DNA of 64,000 nucleotides from positions 186,001-250,000 of the forward strand of contig NZ_JABEKS010000002.1 of NCBI RefSeq assembly GCF_012985205.1, written 5' to 3'. Below are positions 47,532-56,878 of the stretch, one piece after another (within the stretch, counting starts at the first letter, position 1; every line of letters begins with the position of its first letter). A program made the position numbers and the translations under genes. The notes beneath the pieces are model-generated. The model searched no databases and was not told where the DNA came from. It worked only from the letters and a program-made list of their open reading frames with translations. This DNA comes from Planctomonas sp. JC2975 (GTDB lineage: Bacteria; Actinomycetota; Actinomycetes; Actinomycetales; Microbacteriaceae).

Positions 47532-48503
47532 ATGGCTTGGTTGGTGACCGGCGGTGCCGGCTACATCGGTTCTCACGTTGTGCGCGCGTTCGCGGAGGCG
47601 GGCATCGACACTGTCGTCGTCGACGACCTCTCCAGCGGACACGAGGGATTCGTGCCTGCCGGCGTGCCCTTCGTGCGCGGCACGATCCTCGACGGCGAGC
47701 TGCTCGAGCGCATCTTCGCTGAGAACCCGATCACGGGCGTCATGCACATCGCGGGCTTCAAGTACGCGGGTGTCTCGGTGCAGCGTCCGCTGCACACCTA
47801 CGAGCAGAACGTGACGGGAACCGCCACACTGCTCGCCGCGATGGAGGACGCGGGGGTGAACACGATCGTGTTCTCTTCCAGCGCCGCCGTCTTCGGCACC
47901 CCGGATGTCGACCTCGTCACGGAGCAGACGCCCAAGGCGCCCGAGTCGCCGTACGGCGAGTCCAAGCTCATCGGCGAGTGGCTGCTGCGCGACCAGGGGA
48001 TCGCCAGAGGCATCAAGCACACGAGCCTGCGCTACTTCAACGTGGTCGGATCCGGGTACCCCGACCTCTACGACACCAGCCCGCACAACCTCTTCCCGCT
48101 CGTCTTCGACGCGTTGCTGGCCGGCCGCACTCCGCGCATCAACGGCGACGACTATCCGACGCCAGACGGAACGTGCGTGCGCGACTACCTGCACGTCTCC
48201 GATCTCGCCCACTCGCACGTCGTGGCCGCCCAGCGGCTCGAGGCAGGCGACGCGCTCGAGGCCGCGTACAACCTGGGCAGCGGCGACGGCGTCTCGGTCG
48301 GGCAGATCATGTCGACGGTGGCCGATGTCACTGGCATCGCCTTCACCCCGGAGATCGCACCGCGCAGGGCCGGCGACCCGGCGCGCATCGTCGCGTCCGG
48401 AGAGCTGGCCGCGCGAGACCTCGACTGGAAGATGCGCCAGTCCCTGCAGGACATGGTGCGCAGCGCCTGGTCGGCCAGACAGGCAGCGGCCGCCGCGCAC
48501 TGA
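47532..48503 (+). CDS. galE: UDP-glucose 4-epimerase
   Basis: The 323-residue extended SDR begins WLVTGGAGYIGSHVV, with DDLSSGH, MHIAGFKYAGVSVQ, SSSAAVFG and catalytic YGESKLIGEW. Also visible are LRYFNVVGSG, DGTCVRDYLHVSDLA and YNLGSGDGVSV. It makes UDP-galactose, the substrate of Glf. ATG 47532 follows TAGTTT by 7 nt (leaderless). The body of the protein is at the usual length of actinobacterial GalE. Confidence 0.95.
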   Translation: MAWLVTGGAGYIGSHVVRAFAEAGIDTVVVDDLSSGHEGFVPAGVPFVRGTILDGELLERIFAENPITGVMHIAGFKYAGVSVQRPLHTYEQNVTGTATLLAAMEDAGVNTIVFSSSAAVFGTPDVDLVTEQTPKAPESPYGESKLIGEWLLRDQGIARGIKHTSLRYFNVVGSGYPDLYDTSPHNLFPLVFDALLAGRTPRINGDDYPTPDGTCVRDYLHVSDLAHSHVVAAQRLEAGDALEAAYNLGSGDGVSVGQIMSTVADVTGIAFTPEIAPRRAGDPARIVASGELAARDLDWKMRQSLQDMVRSAWSARQAAAAAH

Positions 48504-48509
48504 GACGCT

Positions 48510-48537
48510 GCGATCCGCATGGTGGTGCGGATCGCAA
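48510..48537 (+). terminator. Hairpin terminator after galE
   Basis: TGCGATCCGCA (48510-48520) and TGCGGATCGCA (48527-48537) pair perfectly around a 6-nt loop, 7 nt after the galE stop. There is no T-run. Confidence 0.6.
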
Positions 48538-48721
48538 CGCCGGCATCCCGGGCGTGTCGAAATTGTTGCCTGTTCCCGGCGCGTCGTGAACCTTCCATCG
48601 GCGCCCGAACCTTTACGATTCGCGACTTGACGCGATCGAACTACACCGGTGTAATTAGTGAAACGCCCCGCGCTGAAAGAAAGTGCACGGTGCGCGTGGC
48701 AACACAGGTGGGGAGATCGAT

Positions 48722-49045
48722 ATGGCTATAAGCGAATATCGACCGGGGGTACCCGAAAACTGGTTCGTCGATCCTGTTCGGCTGGGGGTGCCGGGGGTTC
48801 CGTCGCGCGAGGAGGATGACGATAATCCGCTCGGGTGGCAGTCGGATGCGCTGTGTGCGCAGACCGACCCCGAGGCGTTCTTTCCCGAAAAGGGCGGATC
48901 GACTCGGGATGCCAAGAAGATCTGCACGTCGTGCGAGGTGCGCAGTCAGTGCCTCGAGTACGCGCTGCAGAACGACGAACGGTTCGGCATTTGGGGTGGA
49001 CTCTCGGAGCGGGAACGTCGCAAGCTGCGTAAGCGCGCCGGCTGA
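48722..49045 (+). CDS. WhiB-family iron-sulfur transcription factor (WhiB2-like)
   Basis: The 107-residue protein has the four cluster ligands C45, C68, C71 and C77 (C-x22-C-x2-C-x5-C), the turn motif GIWGG at 89-93 and a basic tail (RERRKLRKRAG). WhiB proteins bind a [4Fe-4S] cluster and act with the main sigma factor; WhiB2-type members control division or septation. The manA neighbourhood fits WhiB2. GGGGAG precedes the ATG. The leader is long and AT-richer near 48640-48665, where the promoter probably lies. Confidence 0.93.
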   Translation: MAISEYRPGVPENWFVDPVRLGVPGVPSREEDDDNPLGWQSDALCAQTDPEAFFPEKGGSTRDAKKICTSCEVRSQCLEYALQNDERFGIWGGLSERERRKLRKRAG

Positions 49046-49491
49046 ACTGAGTCCGGCGAGCTGAGCGGTCGGGTTGAAGCCCGCCGGTCGACACGACCCG
49101 GCCGACAGCGTTCGGCGACGGCGTCGCTCGAGGTTTGGCAGGTCCCGGTGGCCGCGGCGCGATCGACGATGACGTTCGCGTTGCGGCCGACAGAGGCCAG
49201 TGCGATGCCTCGTCGGTGGCGTTGCGATCAGCGTCATTCTCGGAGGTCAGCGGCGTCGCGAATGCCGCAGCCGCCGTTCGAAGGACGGCTCGGCATCCGC
49301 CGACCGAACCGCGCGGCTGGGCGCCCGTGGCGATGCTCCCCGGCAGCACTCACGACACCGTCACCTCGTCTGCCGGCCGCGTCCAGAGCAGGGAAAGCGG
49401 ACCCACAGCCTGACGGCAAACGACAGGGAAATCCCGGCGCACGCGAGCCCGGTCCCCGGGATTGAGCGGGTCGTTGCCTAGGCTTGCCGCG
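49046..49491. other. Gene-free region between whiB and the GT2 fusion
   Basis: These 446 bases hold no supportable gene. Open frames on both strands have biased composition and no ribosome sites or motifs. A TAGGCT box at 49479-49484 is the probable -10 of the next gene. Confidence 0.45.
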
Positions 49492-52400
49492 ATGCCTCCG
49501 ACTGTCACCGCTCTCGTCGTCGCGCACCGCGGCGCCGATCACCTGACCCGAAGCCTTGACGCACTCGCCGCGCAAACCCGGCCTGTCGACTCAGTGGTGG
49601 TGATCGGCGTGGCCTCCGACGAGGCGACAACCGCCGCCGCGTCGTCCGCCTCACCCGGCGCGCTGCTCGCGTCGAAGGAGAGGATCCCGTTCGGCGCTGC
49701 GATCGGCCTGGCAGCCCGCACGCTGCCGCCTCCGACGTCCGACGACGAATGGCTGTGGTTCCTCGCCGAGGACACGGCGCCGGAACCGGATGCCCTGGAA
49801 CGGATGATCGAGACCGTTGCGGTCTCGCCGTCCGTGGCGGTGGCAGGCCCGAAGCTCGTGGACTGGGACGCGGCCTCCGTGCTGCGCGAGCTTGGCATCG
49901 CGATGACCAGATTCGGCGCGACGATCGTGCCCGTCCAGGACGAATTCGACCAGGCGCAGCACGACCACACGAGCGACATGATGGCTGTTCCCGCTGCCGG
50001 GATGCTGGTCCGGCACACGGTCTGGGAACGGCTCGGCGGATTCGACCCCGCGCTGCCCGTCTTCGACGACGGCCTCGACCTGTGCGTCAGAGCCCGTCTT
50101 GCCGGACACCGTGTGGTGATCGTTCCGACCGCACGCATGGCATCCGCTGCAGATGACGTCAGCGCGCCGCGCCGCAGCCCGAAGGGCGGTCGTCGCCGAC
50201 GTCAGCATCGGCAGAGGCGTGCCGCGCAGCTGCACAGGAGGATGGCGTACGCACCGGCATTCGCCCTGTTCCTCCACTGGCTGTCGCTGGTGCCGCTGGC
50301 GGTACTGCGTTCTCTCGGGCTGCTGCTGAGCAAGCAGCCGGGATCGATCGGCGGCGAGTTCGCCGCCGCGTTCGCGACCGCGTTCGGCGGCAGCCGGATC
50401 GGACCCGCTCGTTCCGCCATCAAACGAGTGCGAACGGTCAAGTGGAGCGCGATAGCGCCGCTGCGGATCCCGCGATCCGAGGTGAGGCGGGCACGTGCCA
50501 TCCAACGCGAGGCGAGCCTGACCCGCGTGCGCGGCGAACGGCGGGAGCTGAACTTCTTCAGCGGCGGCGGCGCCTGGGTGGTGCTGGCCATGGCAGTCAT
50601 GAGCATCGCGCTGTTCTCTCCGCTGCTCGGGTGGACGCAGATCGGCGGCGGCGGACTGCTGCCACTGAACGATGTGGGGGCCCTCTGGTCCAGTCTCGGA
50701 TACGGCTGGCGCGACATCGGCATCGGCTTCGTGGGAGCCGCCGATCCGTTCAACGCCGTGCTCGCCATCCTGGGATCCCTCACGTTCTGGCAGCCATCGT
50801 TCGCGATCGAATTGCTCTGGTTCGCGGCCATGCCTCTTGCAGCACTCGGCGCGTGGTTCCTCTCCACCAGGCTCACGCACCGTCCCGTGCTGCGTGCCAC
50901 CTTCGCGCTGGTCTGGGCTCTGGCGCCGATGCTGTTCGACGCGCTTCAGCAGGGGCGCCCGGCGGCGGTGATCGTGCACATCCTGCTGCCCTGGCTGTTC
51001 TTCGCGGGAACCGCTGCGAAGCGGTCGTGGGCGGCAGCGGCCACGACGGGCATCCTCGCCGCGGCGGTGTTGGCGTGCGCTCCGATTCTCGCGCCTGCGC
51101 TCTTCGTGATCTGGCTGATCGGCGTGATCCTCGCCCGGCGCGGGACAGTACGGATGCTGCCCATTCCGATCCCGGCCGTCGCGTTGTTCCTGCCGCTCGT
51201 CGTGCAGCAGACGCTGCGCGGCACGCCGTTCTCGGTTCTCGCCGACCCCGGACTGCCGCTGGCGGGCACGGACGGGCATCCGCTCCATATCGCACTCGGA
51301 TTCGCGGACGGCAACCTCGGTGGATGGCAGTCGCTGGCCGGACTGCTGGGCATCAGCGGGATCGCGCCGTCGATCGTGGTGCCGATCCTCGTCGCGCCGA
51401 TCGGGATCCTCGCCCTGCTGGCGTTGTTCCTGCGCGGGACCATCCGTGCGACGCTCTGCCTCGTCGGCGCGCTGCTCGGATTCGCCACGGCGATCCTCAC
51501 GCTGCACCTCTCGTTGTCGGCGTCCGGATCGCACGCCGTGCCTGTGTACGCAGGCTCCGCACTGAGCCTCTACTGGCTCGGTCTGATCGCCGCGGCGACG
51601 ATGGCGCTCGTCGCGCTCGGCCGCTTCTCCATCGCGCCGGCCACGGTCGCTGTGGCCTTCCTCGCGGTGGCCATTGCGCCGCTCGCGATCGCGATGCCGC
51701 TGCAGACATCGGCGGTTGGACCGTCCACCACGAGCGCCCTGCCCGCGTACGCGACGGCTCAGGCGCAGGCGAAGCCCCGCATCGGAACGCTGCGGCTCAC
51801 GCCGCAGACCGATGGCTCGCTCGGTGCCCAGCTGGTGCACGGGACGGGTCAGACGCTCGACGACCAGAGCACCCTGAGCGCAACCAGCCGTACCCTCACG
51901 ACGGACGAGAAGCAGCTCGCCGTACTGGCCGGCAACCTCACGTCGACGAGCGGTCTGAACGCATCGTCGCTGCTGAAGCATTTCGGTGTGTCATTCGTGC
52001 TGCTCGAGACGACAGCGGGGGAGGGTGTGTCGCCGGCATCGGCGACGGAGGTGCGGGCGGAGACCGCGCTGGACGGGAACGCGCTGCTGACGCAGGTGGC
52101 GTCCACCGATGGAGCCGTGCTGTGGAGTGTTCCAGGTCAGCGGCACCAGGTGCCCATCCCGCCGGATGCCGGCGGCTGGCTTCGGGTGCTCGTGTTCATC
52201 GGGCTCGGCGTCGTGATGGGCCTGACACTGCTGCTTGCGCTTCCGACCGGCCGAACGGAGCGTGGAAACCTCGGACGCCCGACGGCGGCCGAGGTGCTGG
52301 GCATGCGGCCCGAGAAGCGTCGCGCCCCGACGAAGCGGAGCGCCCGGTGGGCGCTGGATCCGGCGCCCACCGTCGACAACGCTCCCGCGGCGGACACGGA

Positions 52401-52749
52401 TGCGGTGAACCCGTCCGATCCGGCTTCCGCCTCCGACGACGGTGGCGCCGACGAGGGAGACCGTCGCGCTTCGGCTCCCGAGCAGGACTCAGGAGTTGAT
52501 CCCGATCCCGATCCGGATCCGGATCCTGACACCGATTCCGGCCCGGATCGCCGAGGAGACGAAGGGCCGGCGTCCTCCGAGCGCCTGGACGGTGCCGACG
52601 CCGACGCCGCACCTGACGACGACACCGAATCCGAGCGCGCTGTCGCCGAGGGCCACGCCGGCGAAACGGACGCCGATCAGGATGAGCCGAGTCGGGCATC
52701 CGATCCGATGGTGCACGAAGGTGCTGAAGGAGGCGGACGTGCCCAGTAA
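49492..52749 (+). CDS. Very large GT2 glycosyltransferase fused to a multi-span membrane domain
   Basis: The protein has 1085 residues. A GT2 domain begins VTALVVAHRGADHLTRSL, has FLAEDTAPEPDALERM at the metal site, and ends near 230. A basic linker (about 215-245) precedes about a dozen or more helices from 250 to 720, an external part at 740-880 and a last helix near 905. The cytoplasmic tail is acidic and contains a DPDPDPDPDPD run near 1005. The metal site EDTAPE is not the usual DxD, so catalysis needs proof. ATG 49492 follows TAGGCT by 7 nt. It overlaps the DUF5719 gene by 11 bp, so the two are co-expressed. Position after whiB matches the conserved actinobacterial order. Confidence 0.82.
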   Translation: MPPTVTALVVAHRGADHLTRSLDALAAQTRPVDSVVVIGVASDEATTAAASSASPGALLASKERIPFGAAIGLAARTLPPPTSDDEWLWFLAEDTAPEPDALERMIETVAVSPSVAVAGPKLVDWDAASVLRELGIAMTRFGATIVPVQDEFDQAQHDHTSDMMAVPAAGMLVRHTVWERLGGFDPALPVFDDGLDLCVRARLAGHRVVIVPTARMASAADDVSAPRRSPKGGRRRRQHRQRRAAQLHRRMAYAPAFALFLHWLSLVPLAVLRSLGLLLSKQPGSIGGEFAAAFATAFGGSRIGPARSAIKRVRTVKWSAIAPLRIPRSEVRRARAIQREASLTRVRGERRELNFFSGGGAWVVLAMAVMSIALFSPLLGWTQIGGGGLLPLNDVGALWSSLGYGWRDIGIGFVGAADPFNAVLAILGSLTFWQPSFAIELLWFAAMPLAALGAWFLSTRLTHRPVLRATFALVWALAPMLFDALQQGRPAAVIVHILLPWLFFAGTAAKRSWAAAATTGILAAAVLACAPILAPALFVIWLIGVILARRGTVRMLPIPIPAVALFLPLVVQQTLRGTPFSVLADPGLPLAGTDGHPLHIALGFADGNLGGWQSLAGLLGISGIAPSIVVPILVAPIGILALLALFLRGTIRATLCLVGALLGFATAILTLHLSLSASGSHAVPVYAGSALSLYWLGLIAAATMALVALGRFSIAPATVAVAFLAVAIAPLAIAMPLQTSAVGPSTTSALPAYATAQAQAKPRIGTLRLTPQTDGSLGAQLVHGTGQTLDDQSTLSATSRTLTTDEKQLAVLAGNLTSTSGLNASSLLKHFGVSFVLLETTAGEGVSPASATEVRAETALDGNALLTQVASTDGAVLWSVPGQRHQVPIPPDAGGWLRVLVFIGLGVVMGLTLLLALPTGRTERGNLGRPTAAEVLGMRPEKRRAPTKRSARWALDPAPTVDNAPAADTDAVNPSDPASASDDGGADEGDRRASAPEQDSGVDPDPDPDPDPDTDSGPDRRGDEGPASSERLDGADADAAPDDDTESERAVAEGHAGETDADQDEPSRASDPMVHEGAEGGGRAQ

Positions 52750-54193
52750 GCGCGCCATCGCACGAGGCAGCGTGCGCATCGTGGCCGGCGTCATCGGCAC
52801 GGGCGTCGCGGTCCTCGCCATTCTCGGAGCCACGCTCCCGTGGCCGAGCTTCAGCATGGTTCCTCCTGCGCACACCGTCACACCCGTTCCGGCTGACCAG
52901 TCGCGTGTGTGTCCCGGCCCGCTGCTCGACCAGACAGACGCCAGCAACGCAACGTCCCTGTCGTCGATCGGATCGCCGACCGTCGTGACGCGCGCAACGA
53001 CCTCGGTCGCGCAGCGCGACCTCGACACGCCGAGCGTGCAGGGAGGCGGCTCAGCGCCCAGAGTGATCAGCACGCAGGCCGGCGACTCGGGCGGGCATCC
53101 GCTGATCGCGGGCGGCCAGTCGCAGAAGGCGTCGGAGTCCGACATCGCGGGCCTCGCTGCTGCGGCCTGCGGTGAAGCGACCTCCGACAGCTGGCTCGTC
53201 GCGGGAGCCACGACCCTGGGTTCGACGAGTCTCGTGCTGCTGAGCAATCCGACGGCGGTGCAGGCGACGGTCGACCTCACGGTGTACACCGAGGCTGGAC
53301 GCGCCGAGGCGCCCGGTGCGCGTGGCCTCGTCGTGCGGGCGGACTCGCAACTCGTGGTGCCACTGGCGGGGATCGTGCCGAACGTGCAGGCATCCGTCGT
53401 TCATGTGCAGGCGACGGGAGGCAGCGTGTATCCCTCGCTGCAGCAAAGCAGCGTGCAGGGCCTGGCACCGCAGGGCGTCGAGCTCGTCGGACCGACGGCC
53501 GAGCCGGCGCAGCAGTCCATCATCCCCGGGATGACCGTGGCCAACATCGCCCGGGTGAGCGGCGGTGCTGACGGGGCAGCAGCCCAGCTGCCGACCGTGC
53601 GACTGCTTGCGCCCGGCACGGAAGCCGTGCACGTCACTGTGACGGCGACCTCGGAGACGACGGCGGGCGTCGTGGACACGTCGCGCATCACGTTGCAAGG
53701 CGGGACGGTGCGCGAGGTGCCGTTCTCGCACCTCATCGACGGCTCGTACACGGTGCGCGTCTCGGCCGACGGACCCGTCGTCGCCGCTGCACGCACGGTG
53801 GATGCCGTTGCGCCGGCGAGCGGAGACCAGTCCGCGACCGCTCAGGCCGAGGCCGCGACGCAGGACTTCGCCTGGTTCGTGGCGTCGGCGCCGCTGCAGC
53901 AGCGTGCGCTGCTCGCGGTTCCGACTGGCGGGTCCCCGACGCTGCACCTCGTCAACGACGGAAAGTCGTCGGCGACCGTGACGATCACCGGCAAGAACGG
54001 CTCGGCCCAGCGCGTGTCCGTCGCCGCGGGCAAGGGGGTCGCGGTACCGGTGAGCGCCCGCGGCACCTACGACCTGGAAGGCGCGACCGGACTGCGTGCA
54101 TCGGTGAGCCTGACCGCTGACGGGGCGTCGTCATCCTTCGCGCTCAACCCGCCAGGACCCATGGCGCAACCGATCGCCGTCTACCCGAAGTGA
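52739..54193 (+). CDS. DUF5719 secreted/anchored protein
   Basis: The 484-residue protein has one N-terminal helix (residues 10-32) and an otherwise external, Ala/Ser/Thr/Val-rich beta-strand pattern to the end. This matches DUF5719, which lies with the GT2/membrane fusion in many actinobacteria. GTG 52739 has a near-perfect AAGGAGG upstream, inside the end of the preceding gene. It may be the partner of the GT2 membrane protein on the outer face (inference). No enzymatic motif was seen. Confidence 0.82.
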   Translation: MPSKRAIARGSVRIVAGVIGTGVAVLAILGATLPWPSFSMVPPAHTVTPVPADQSRVCPGPLLDQTDASNATSLSSIGSPTVVTRATTSVAQRDLDTPSVQGGGSAPRVISTQAGDSGGHPLIAGGQSQKASESDIAGLAAAACGEATSDSWLVAGATTLGSTSLVLLSNPTAVQATVDLTVYTEAGRAEAPGARGLVVRADSQLVVPLAGIVPNVQASVVHVQATGGSVYPSLQQSSVQGLAPQGVELVGPTAEPAQQSIIPGMTVANIARVSGGADGAAAQLPTVRLLAPGTEAVHVTVTATSETTAGVVDTSRITLQGGTVREVPFSHLIDGSYTVRVSADGPVVAAARTVDAVAPASGDQSATAQAEAATQDFAWFVASAPLQQRALLAVPTGGSPTLHLVNDGKSSATVTITGKNGSAQRVSVAAGKGVAVPVSARGTYDLEGATGLRASVSLTADGASSSFALNPPGPMAQPIAVYPK

Positions 54194-54210
54194 GCAGTCG
54201 GGTCAGTCTC

Positions 54211-54287
54211 CGCGGCTGCGCCGCTCGACTGACTCAATCGCCTTGAGAACCCGAGCTCGCTCGGCTTCTCCAAGGCTCAATCGTCAG
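54211..54287 (-). repeat. Convergent-end repeat element, inverted copy
   Basis: On the minus strand the element reads CTGACGATTGAG, then an imperfect hairpin of about 35 nt, then CGATTGAGTCAGTCGAGCGG and CGCAGCCGCG. The ends match the copies at 56689-56862. It fills the gap between two convergent genes, and the first bases include the zincin-like gene's TGA stop codon. It probably works as a bidirectional terminator. Confidence 0.65.
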
Positions 54288-54721
54288 TAGTGACCGAAAC
54301 GGCCGGGGGCGAGGTCCCATGGGTCGCGGCCCATCAGCTCGGCGACGGCACGGAACACGCAGCTCTCCACGAGGAGCTTGCGGTGCAGGTCGTCGTTGCG
54401 ATGCAGCTTCGCCAGCCGTTCGATCGGCACCCGGTAGAGCGTGATCGCCTTGTGCGCGTGATCCACGCCCCAGCGTCCCACCTCCTCGACACCGAGAGCG
54501 GATGACGGTGCCGCAGCGATCTGCACGCGCATGTCCGAGAGCTCGTCCGGCCAGACGCCCTTGAGGTAGTCGGCCGTGGCCGCGACGGTCATCTCGAAGG
54601 TGTCGATCCTGTCCTGCAGCAGCGGGAGGTGCGGACCGGTGACTGGGCCGCGGGCCCCCCGGCCATGGCGATCCGAGCGACGCACCGCGCTGGCGTACCG
54701 CACGGGTCGGGATCGTGGCAT
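54284..54721 (-). CDS. Zincin-like (PF06262-type) protein lacking HExxH
   Basis: The 145-residue protein resembles the metallopeptidase family found beside DUF3499 in actinobacteria: HLPLLQDRIDTFEMTVAATA, ITLYRVPIERLAKLH, and VESCVFRAVAELMGRDPWDL. In active members the last segment holds HExxH; here it does not (FRAVAE). The N-terminus is arginine-rich. ATG 54721 lies 7 nt after TAGGAT, so a leaderless message is likely; another ATG lies at 54730. It may be a catalytically silent relative (inference). Divergent from DUF3499. Confidence 0.72.
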   Translation of the reverse strand: MPRSRPVRYASAVRRSDRHGRGARGPVTGPHLPLLQDRIDTFEMTVAATADYLKGVWPDELSDMRVQIAAAPSSALGVEEVGRWGVDHAHKAITLYRVPIERLAKLHRNDDLHRKLLVESCVFRAVAELMGRDPWDLAPGRFGHY

Positions 54722-54825
54722 GGGGACCATCCTAGGGTGCGGTGCGCGGTGGGGACGGTCGCGCCGAGGATCCACCGGATCGTCGCTCACGGCTCCATCA
54801 CGCGCGCGAGTAGTGTTGTGCCCTG

Positions 54826-55062
54826 ATGAAGCCCCGTGTGTGCTCCAAGGTCGCGTGCTCGCGGGAAGCCGTGGCAACTCTGACGTACGACTACGCGGAC
54901 TCGATGGTCGTGCTCGGGCCGCTCTCGATCGCCCACGAGCCGCACACCTATGATCTGTGCGCGATCCATGCCGACCGTCTGTCGGCACCGCAGGGCTGGC
55001 AGGTCGTTCGGCATCAGGTGCTCGGCGGGCTGGACAGCGCCCCGCACGGCGAACTGCTCTGA
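54826..55062 (+). CDS. DUF3499 protein, putative zinc-binding
   Basis: The 78-residue protein is near the family length. C6 and C11 at the N-terminus and C45-x2-H48 ([10 protein letters not shown]) could bind zinc. DUF3499 is conserved across actinobacteria near whiB2 and ahcY; the role is unknown. A TAGTGT box lies 9 nt before the ATG. The strand between carries alternate polar and hydrophobic residues suggestive of a small beta domain. Confidence 0.88.
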   Translation: MKPRVCSKVACSREAVATLTYDYADSMVVLGPLSIAHEPHTYDLCAIHADRLSAPQGWQVVRHQVLGGLDSAPHGELL

Positions 55063-55165
55063 CGCGCAACGTGCCGCGCGGCGGCGTTCTCGTCACGAAC
55101 CGCCGCATACCGAGGCCTCGAGTGGGGGACTGGCCACGCTGGACCGGCCTGAGACAATGGAGCAC

Positions 55166-56692
55166 ATGACTTCGCTCTCCACCACGCAGCAGACCGCCGA
55201 CCCGCACCCGGCGCAGCCGTTCGAGTACCGCGTTCGCGATCTCGGCCTTGCAGAGGCCGGTCGTCACCAGTTGCGCCTGGCCGAACAGGAGATGCCCGGC
55301 CTGATGGCCCTGCGGGCTGAGTTCGGAGACGCCCAGCCGCTCGCCGGCGCTCGCATCGCCGGATCGCTGCACATGACGGTGCAGACGGCAGTGCTCATCG
55401 AAACGCTCGTCGCTCTGGGTGCACAGGTGCGCTGGGCGAGCTGCAACATCTTCTCGACGCAGGACGAGGCGGCGGCCGCGGTCGTCGTCGGCCCCGACGG
55501 CACCGTGGATGATCCTCAGGGCGTTCCGGTGTTCGCGTGGAAGGGCGAGACGCTAGAGGAGTACTGGTGGTGCACCTCCCGCGTGTTCGACTGGAGCGCC
55601 GAGGCGCAGGCGGCAGGCGAAGCCGGGACGTCAGATTCCGACTTCACCGGACCGAACCAGATCTTGGACGATGGCGGCGACGCCACGCTCCTCGTTCACC
55701 TCGGCACGCAGTTCGAAGGCGACGGACGGGTTCCGGATGCCGCACGGGGCGACTCGCACGAGTACCGCGTCATCCTCGACCTGCTGCGCGCGTCGCTGGC
55801 GGAATCCGCCGACCGCTGGACCCGCATCGGCGAAGGGATCGTCGGCGTCACCGAGGAGACCACGACGGGTGCGCACCGGCTGTACGAGCTGGAACGCGAC
55901 GGCAAACTCCTCTTCACGGCGATCAACGTCAACGACTCGGTCACCAAGTCGAAGTTCGACAACAAGTACGGCATCCGGCACTCGCTCGTCGACGGACTGA
56001 ACCGTGCAACGGACGTGCTCATCGGCGGCAAGGTGGCGTTCGTCGCTGGCTACGGCGATGTCGGCAAGGGAGCGGCAGAGGCGCTGCGCGGGCAGGGCGC
56101 TCGCGTGATCGTGAGCGAGATCGATCCGATCAATGCGCTGCAGGCCGCGATGGACGGATTCCAGGTCTCGCGCCTCGAGTCCGTGATCGGCGAGGTGGAC
56201 ATCCTCGTGTCCGGCACGGGCAACAAGGACGTCGTGCGCCTGGAGCACCTGCTGGCCATGAAGCACCTGGCGATCGTGTCGAACGTCGGACACTTCGACA
56301 ACGAGATCGACATGGCCGCGCTGGAGTCCCTCGAGGGGGCGGAGCGCATCGAGATCAAGCCTCAGGTGCATGAGTGGCGCCTCCCGAACGGGCGCAGCGT
56401 GCTCGTGCTGAGCGAGGGACGCCTGATGAACCTCGGAAACGCGACGGGGCATCCGTCGTTCGTGATGAGCAACTCGTTCACGAACCAGGTGCTCGGCCAG
56501 ATGGAACTGCACAACAATCTCGCTGCGTATCCGGTCGGCGTGTACACGCTGCCGAAGGTGCTGGACGAGAAGGTCGCGCGGTTGCACCTCGACGCGCTCG
56601 GAGTGGAGCTCACGACGCTCACGCCGGAGCAGGCGGCCTACATCGGCGTGCCCGTCGACGGCCCTTACAAGTCGGACCAGTACCGGTACTGA
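55166..56692 (+). CDS. ahcY: Adenosylhomocysteinase
   Basis: The 508-residue enzyme hydrolyses S-adenosylhomocysteine to adenosine and homocysteine, removing the product of methyltransfer. Visible motifs are [59 protein letters not shown], and the NAD site [19 protein letters not shown]-terminal KSDQYRY is the family end that completes the partner's NAD pocket in the tetramer. ATG 55166 follows GACAAT by 7 nt and GGAG by 3 nt; ATG 55157 is in frame. Confidence 0.97.
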   Translation: MTSLSTTQQTADPHPAQPFEYRVRDLGLAEAGRHQLRLAEQEMPGLMALRAEFGDAQPLAGARIAGSLHMTVQTAVLIETLVALGAQVRWASCNIFSTQDEAAAAVVVGPDGTVDDPQGVPVFAWKGETLEEYWWCTSRVFDWSAEAQAAGEAGTSDSDFTGPNQILDDGGDATLLVHLGTQFEGDGRVPDAARGDSHEYRVILDLLRASLAESADRWTRIGEGIVGVTEETTTGAHRLYELERDGKLLFTAINVNDSVTKSKFDNKYGIRHSLVDGLNRATDVLIGGKVAFVAGYGDVGKGAAEALRGQGARVIVSEIDPINALQAAMDGFQVSRLESVIGEVDILVSGTGNKDVVRLEHLLAMKHLAIVSNVGHFDNEIDMAALESLEGAERIEIKPQVHEWRLPNGRSVLVLSEGRLMNLGNATGHPSFVMSNSFTNQVLGQMELHNNLAAYPVGVYTLPKVLDEKVARLHLDALGVELTTLTPEQAAYIGVPVDGPYKSDQYRY

Positions 56693-56862
56693 CGATTGAG
56701 GGTCGGGAAAGCGAGCTGGCTCGCTTTCCCGACCCGATTGAGTCAGTTGAGCGGCGTAGCCGCGATCACTGACGATTGAGCCGCGAGGCGGGGTGAGCTT
56801 GCTCGCTTTCCCGTCCCGATTGAGTCAGTTGAGCGGCGCGGCCGCGATCACTGACGATTGAG
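56689..56862 (+). repeat. Tandem structured repeat (2 full units plus a partial third) at convergent gene ends
   Basis: Units of 80 and 82 bp begin at 56689 and 56769, and a partial unit begins at 56851. Each starts CTGACGATTGAG, contains a hairpin, and ends CGATTGAGTCAGTTGAGCGG and a GC-rich palindrome. The first unit includes the ahcY stop codon. A single inverted copy lies at 54211-54287. Both loci are between convergent genes. Confidence 0.8.
56701..56734 (+). terminator. Perfect 16-bp hairpin after ahcY
   Basis: GGTCGGGAAAGCGAGC and GCTCGCTTTCCCGACC pair perfectly around a 2-nt TG centre, 8 nt after the ahcY stop. It is the central hairpin of the first repeat unit. Confidence 0.75.
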
Positions 56863-56878
56863 CCGAGAGACGAGTCGC

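Noticed and set aside
49135-49413. Small open frames between whiB and the GT2 fusion
   Set aside because: Biased Ala/Arg composition on both strands, no motif, and no start signals.
52498-52535. GATCC-rich tandem repeat as a possible CRISPR or regulatory repeat
   Set aside because: It is in frame and encodes a Asp-Pro run inside the GT2 fusion tail.
53051-53947. Long antisense frame opposite the DUF5719 gene
   Set aside because: A compositional shadow; the DUF5719 frame has a perfect ribosome site and conserved context.
55063-55165. SAH riboswitch upstream of ahcY
   Set aside because: The leader is short, GC-rich and without a convincing conserved core; the start appears leaderless.
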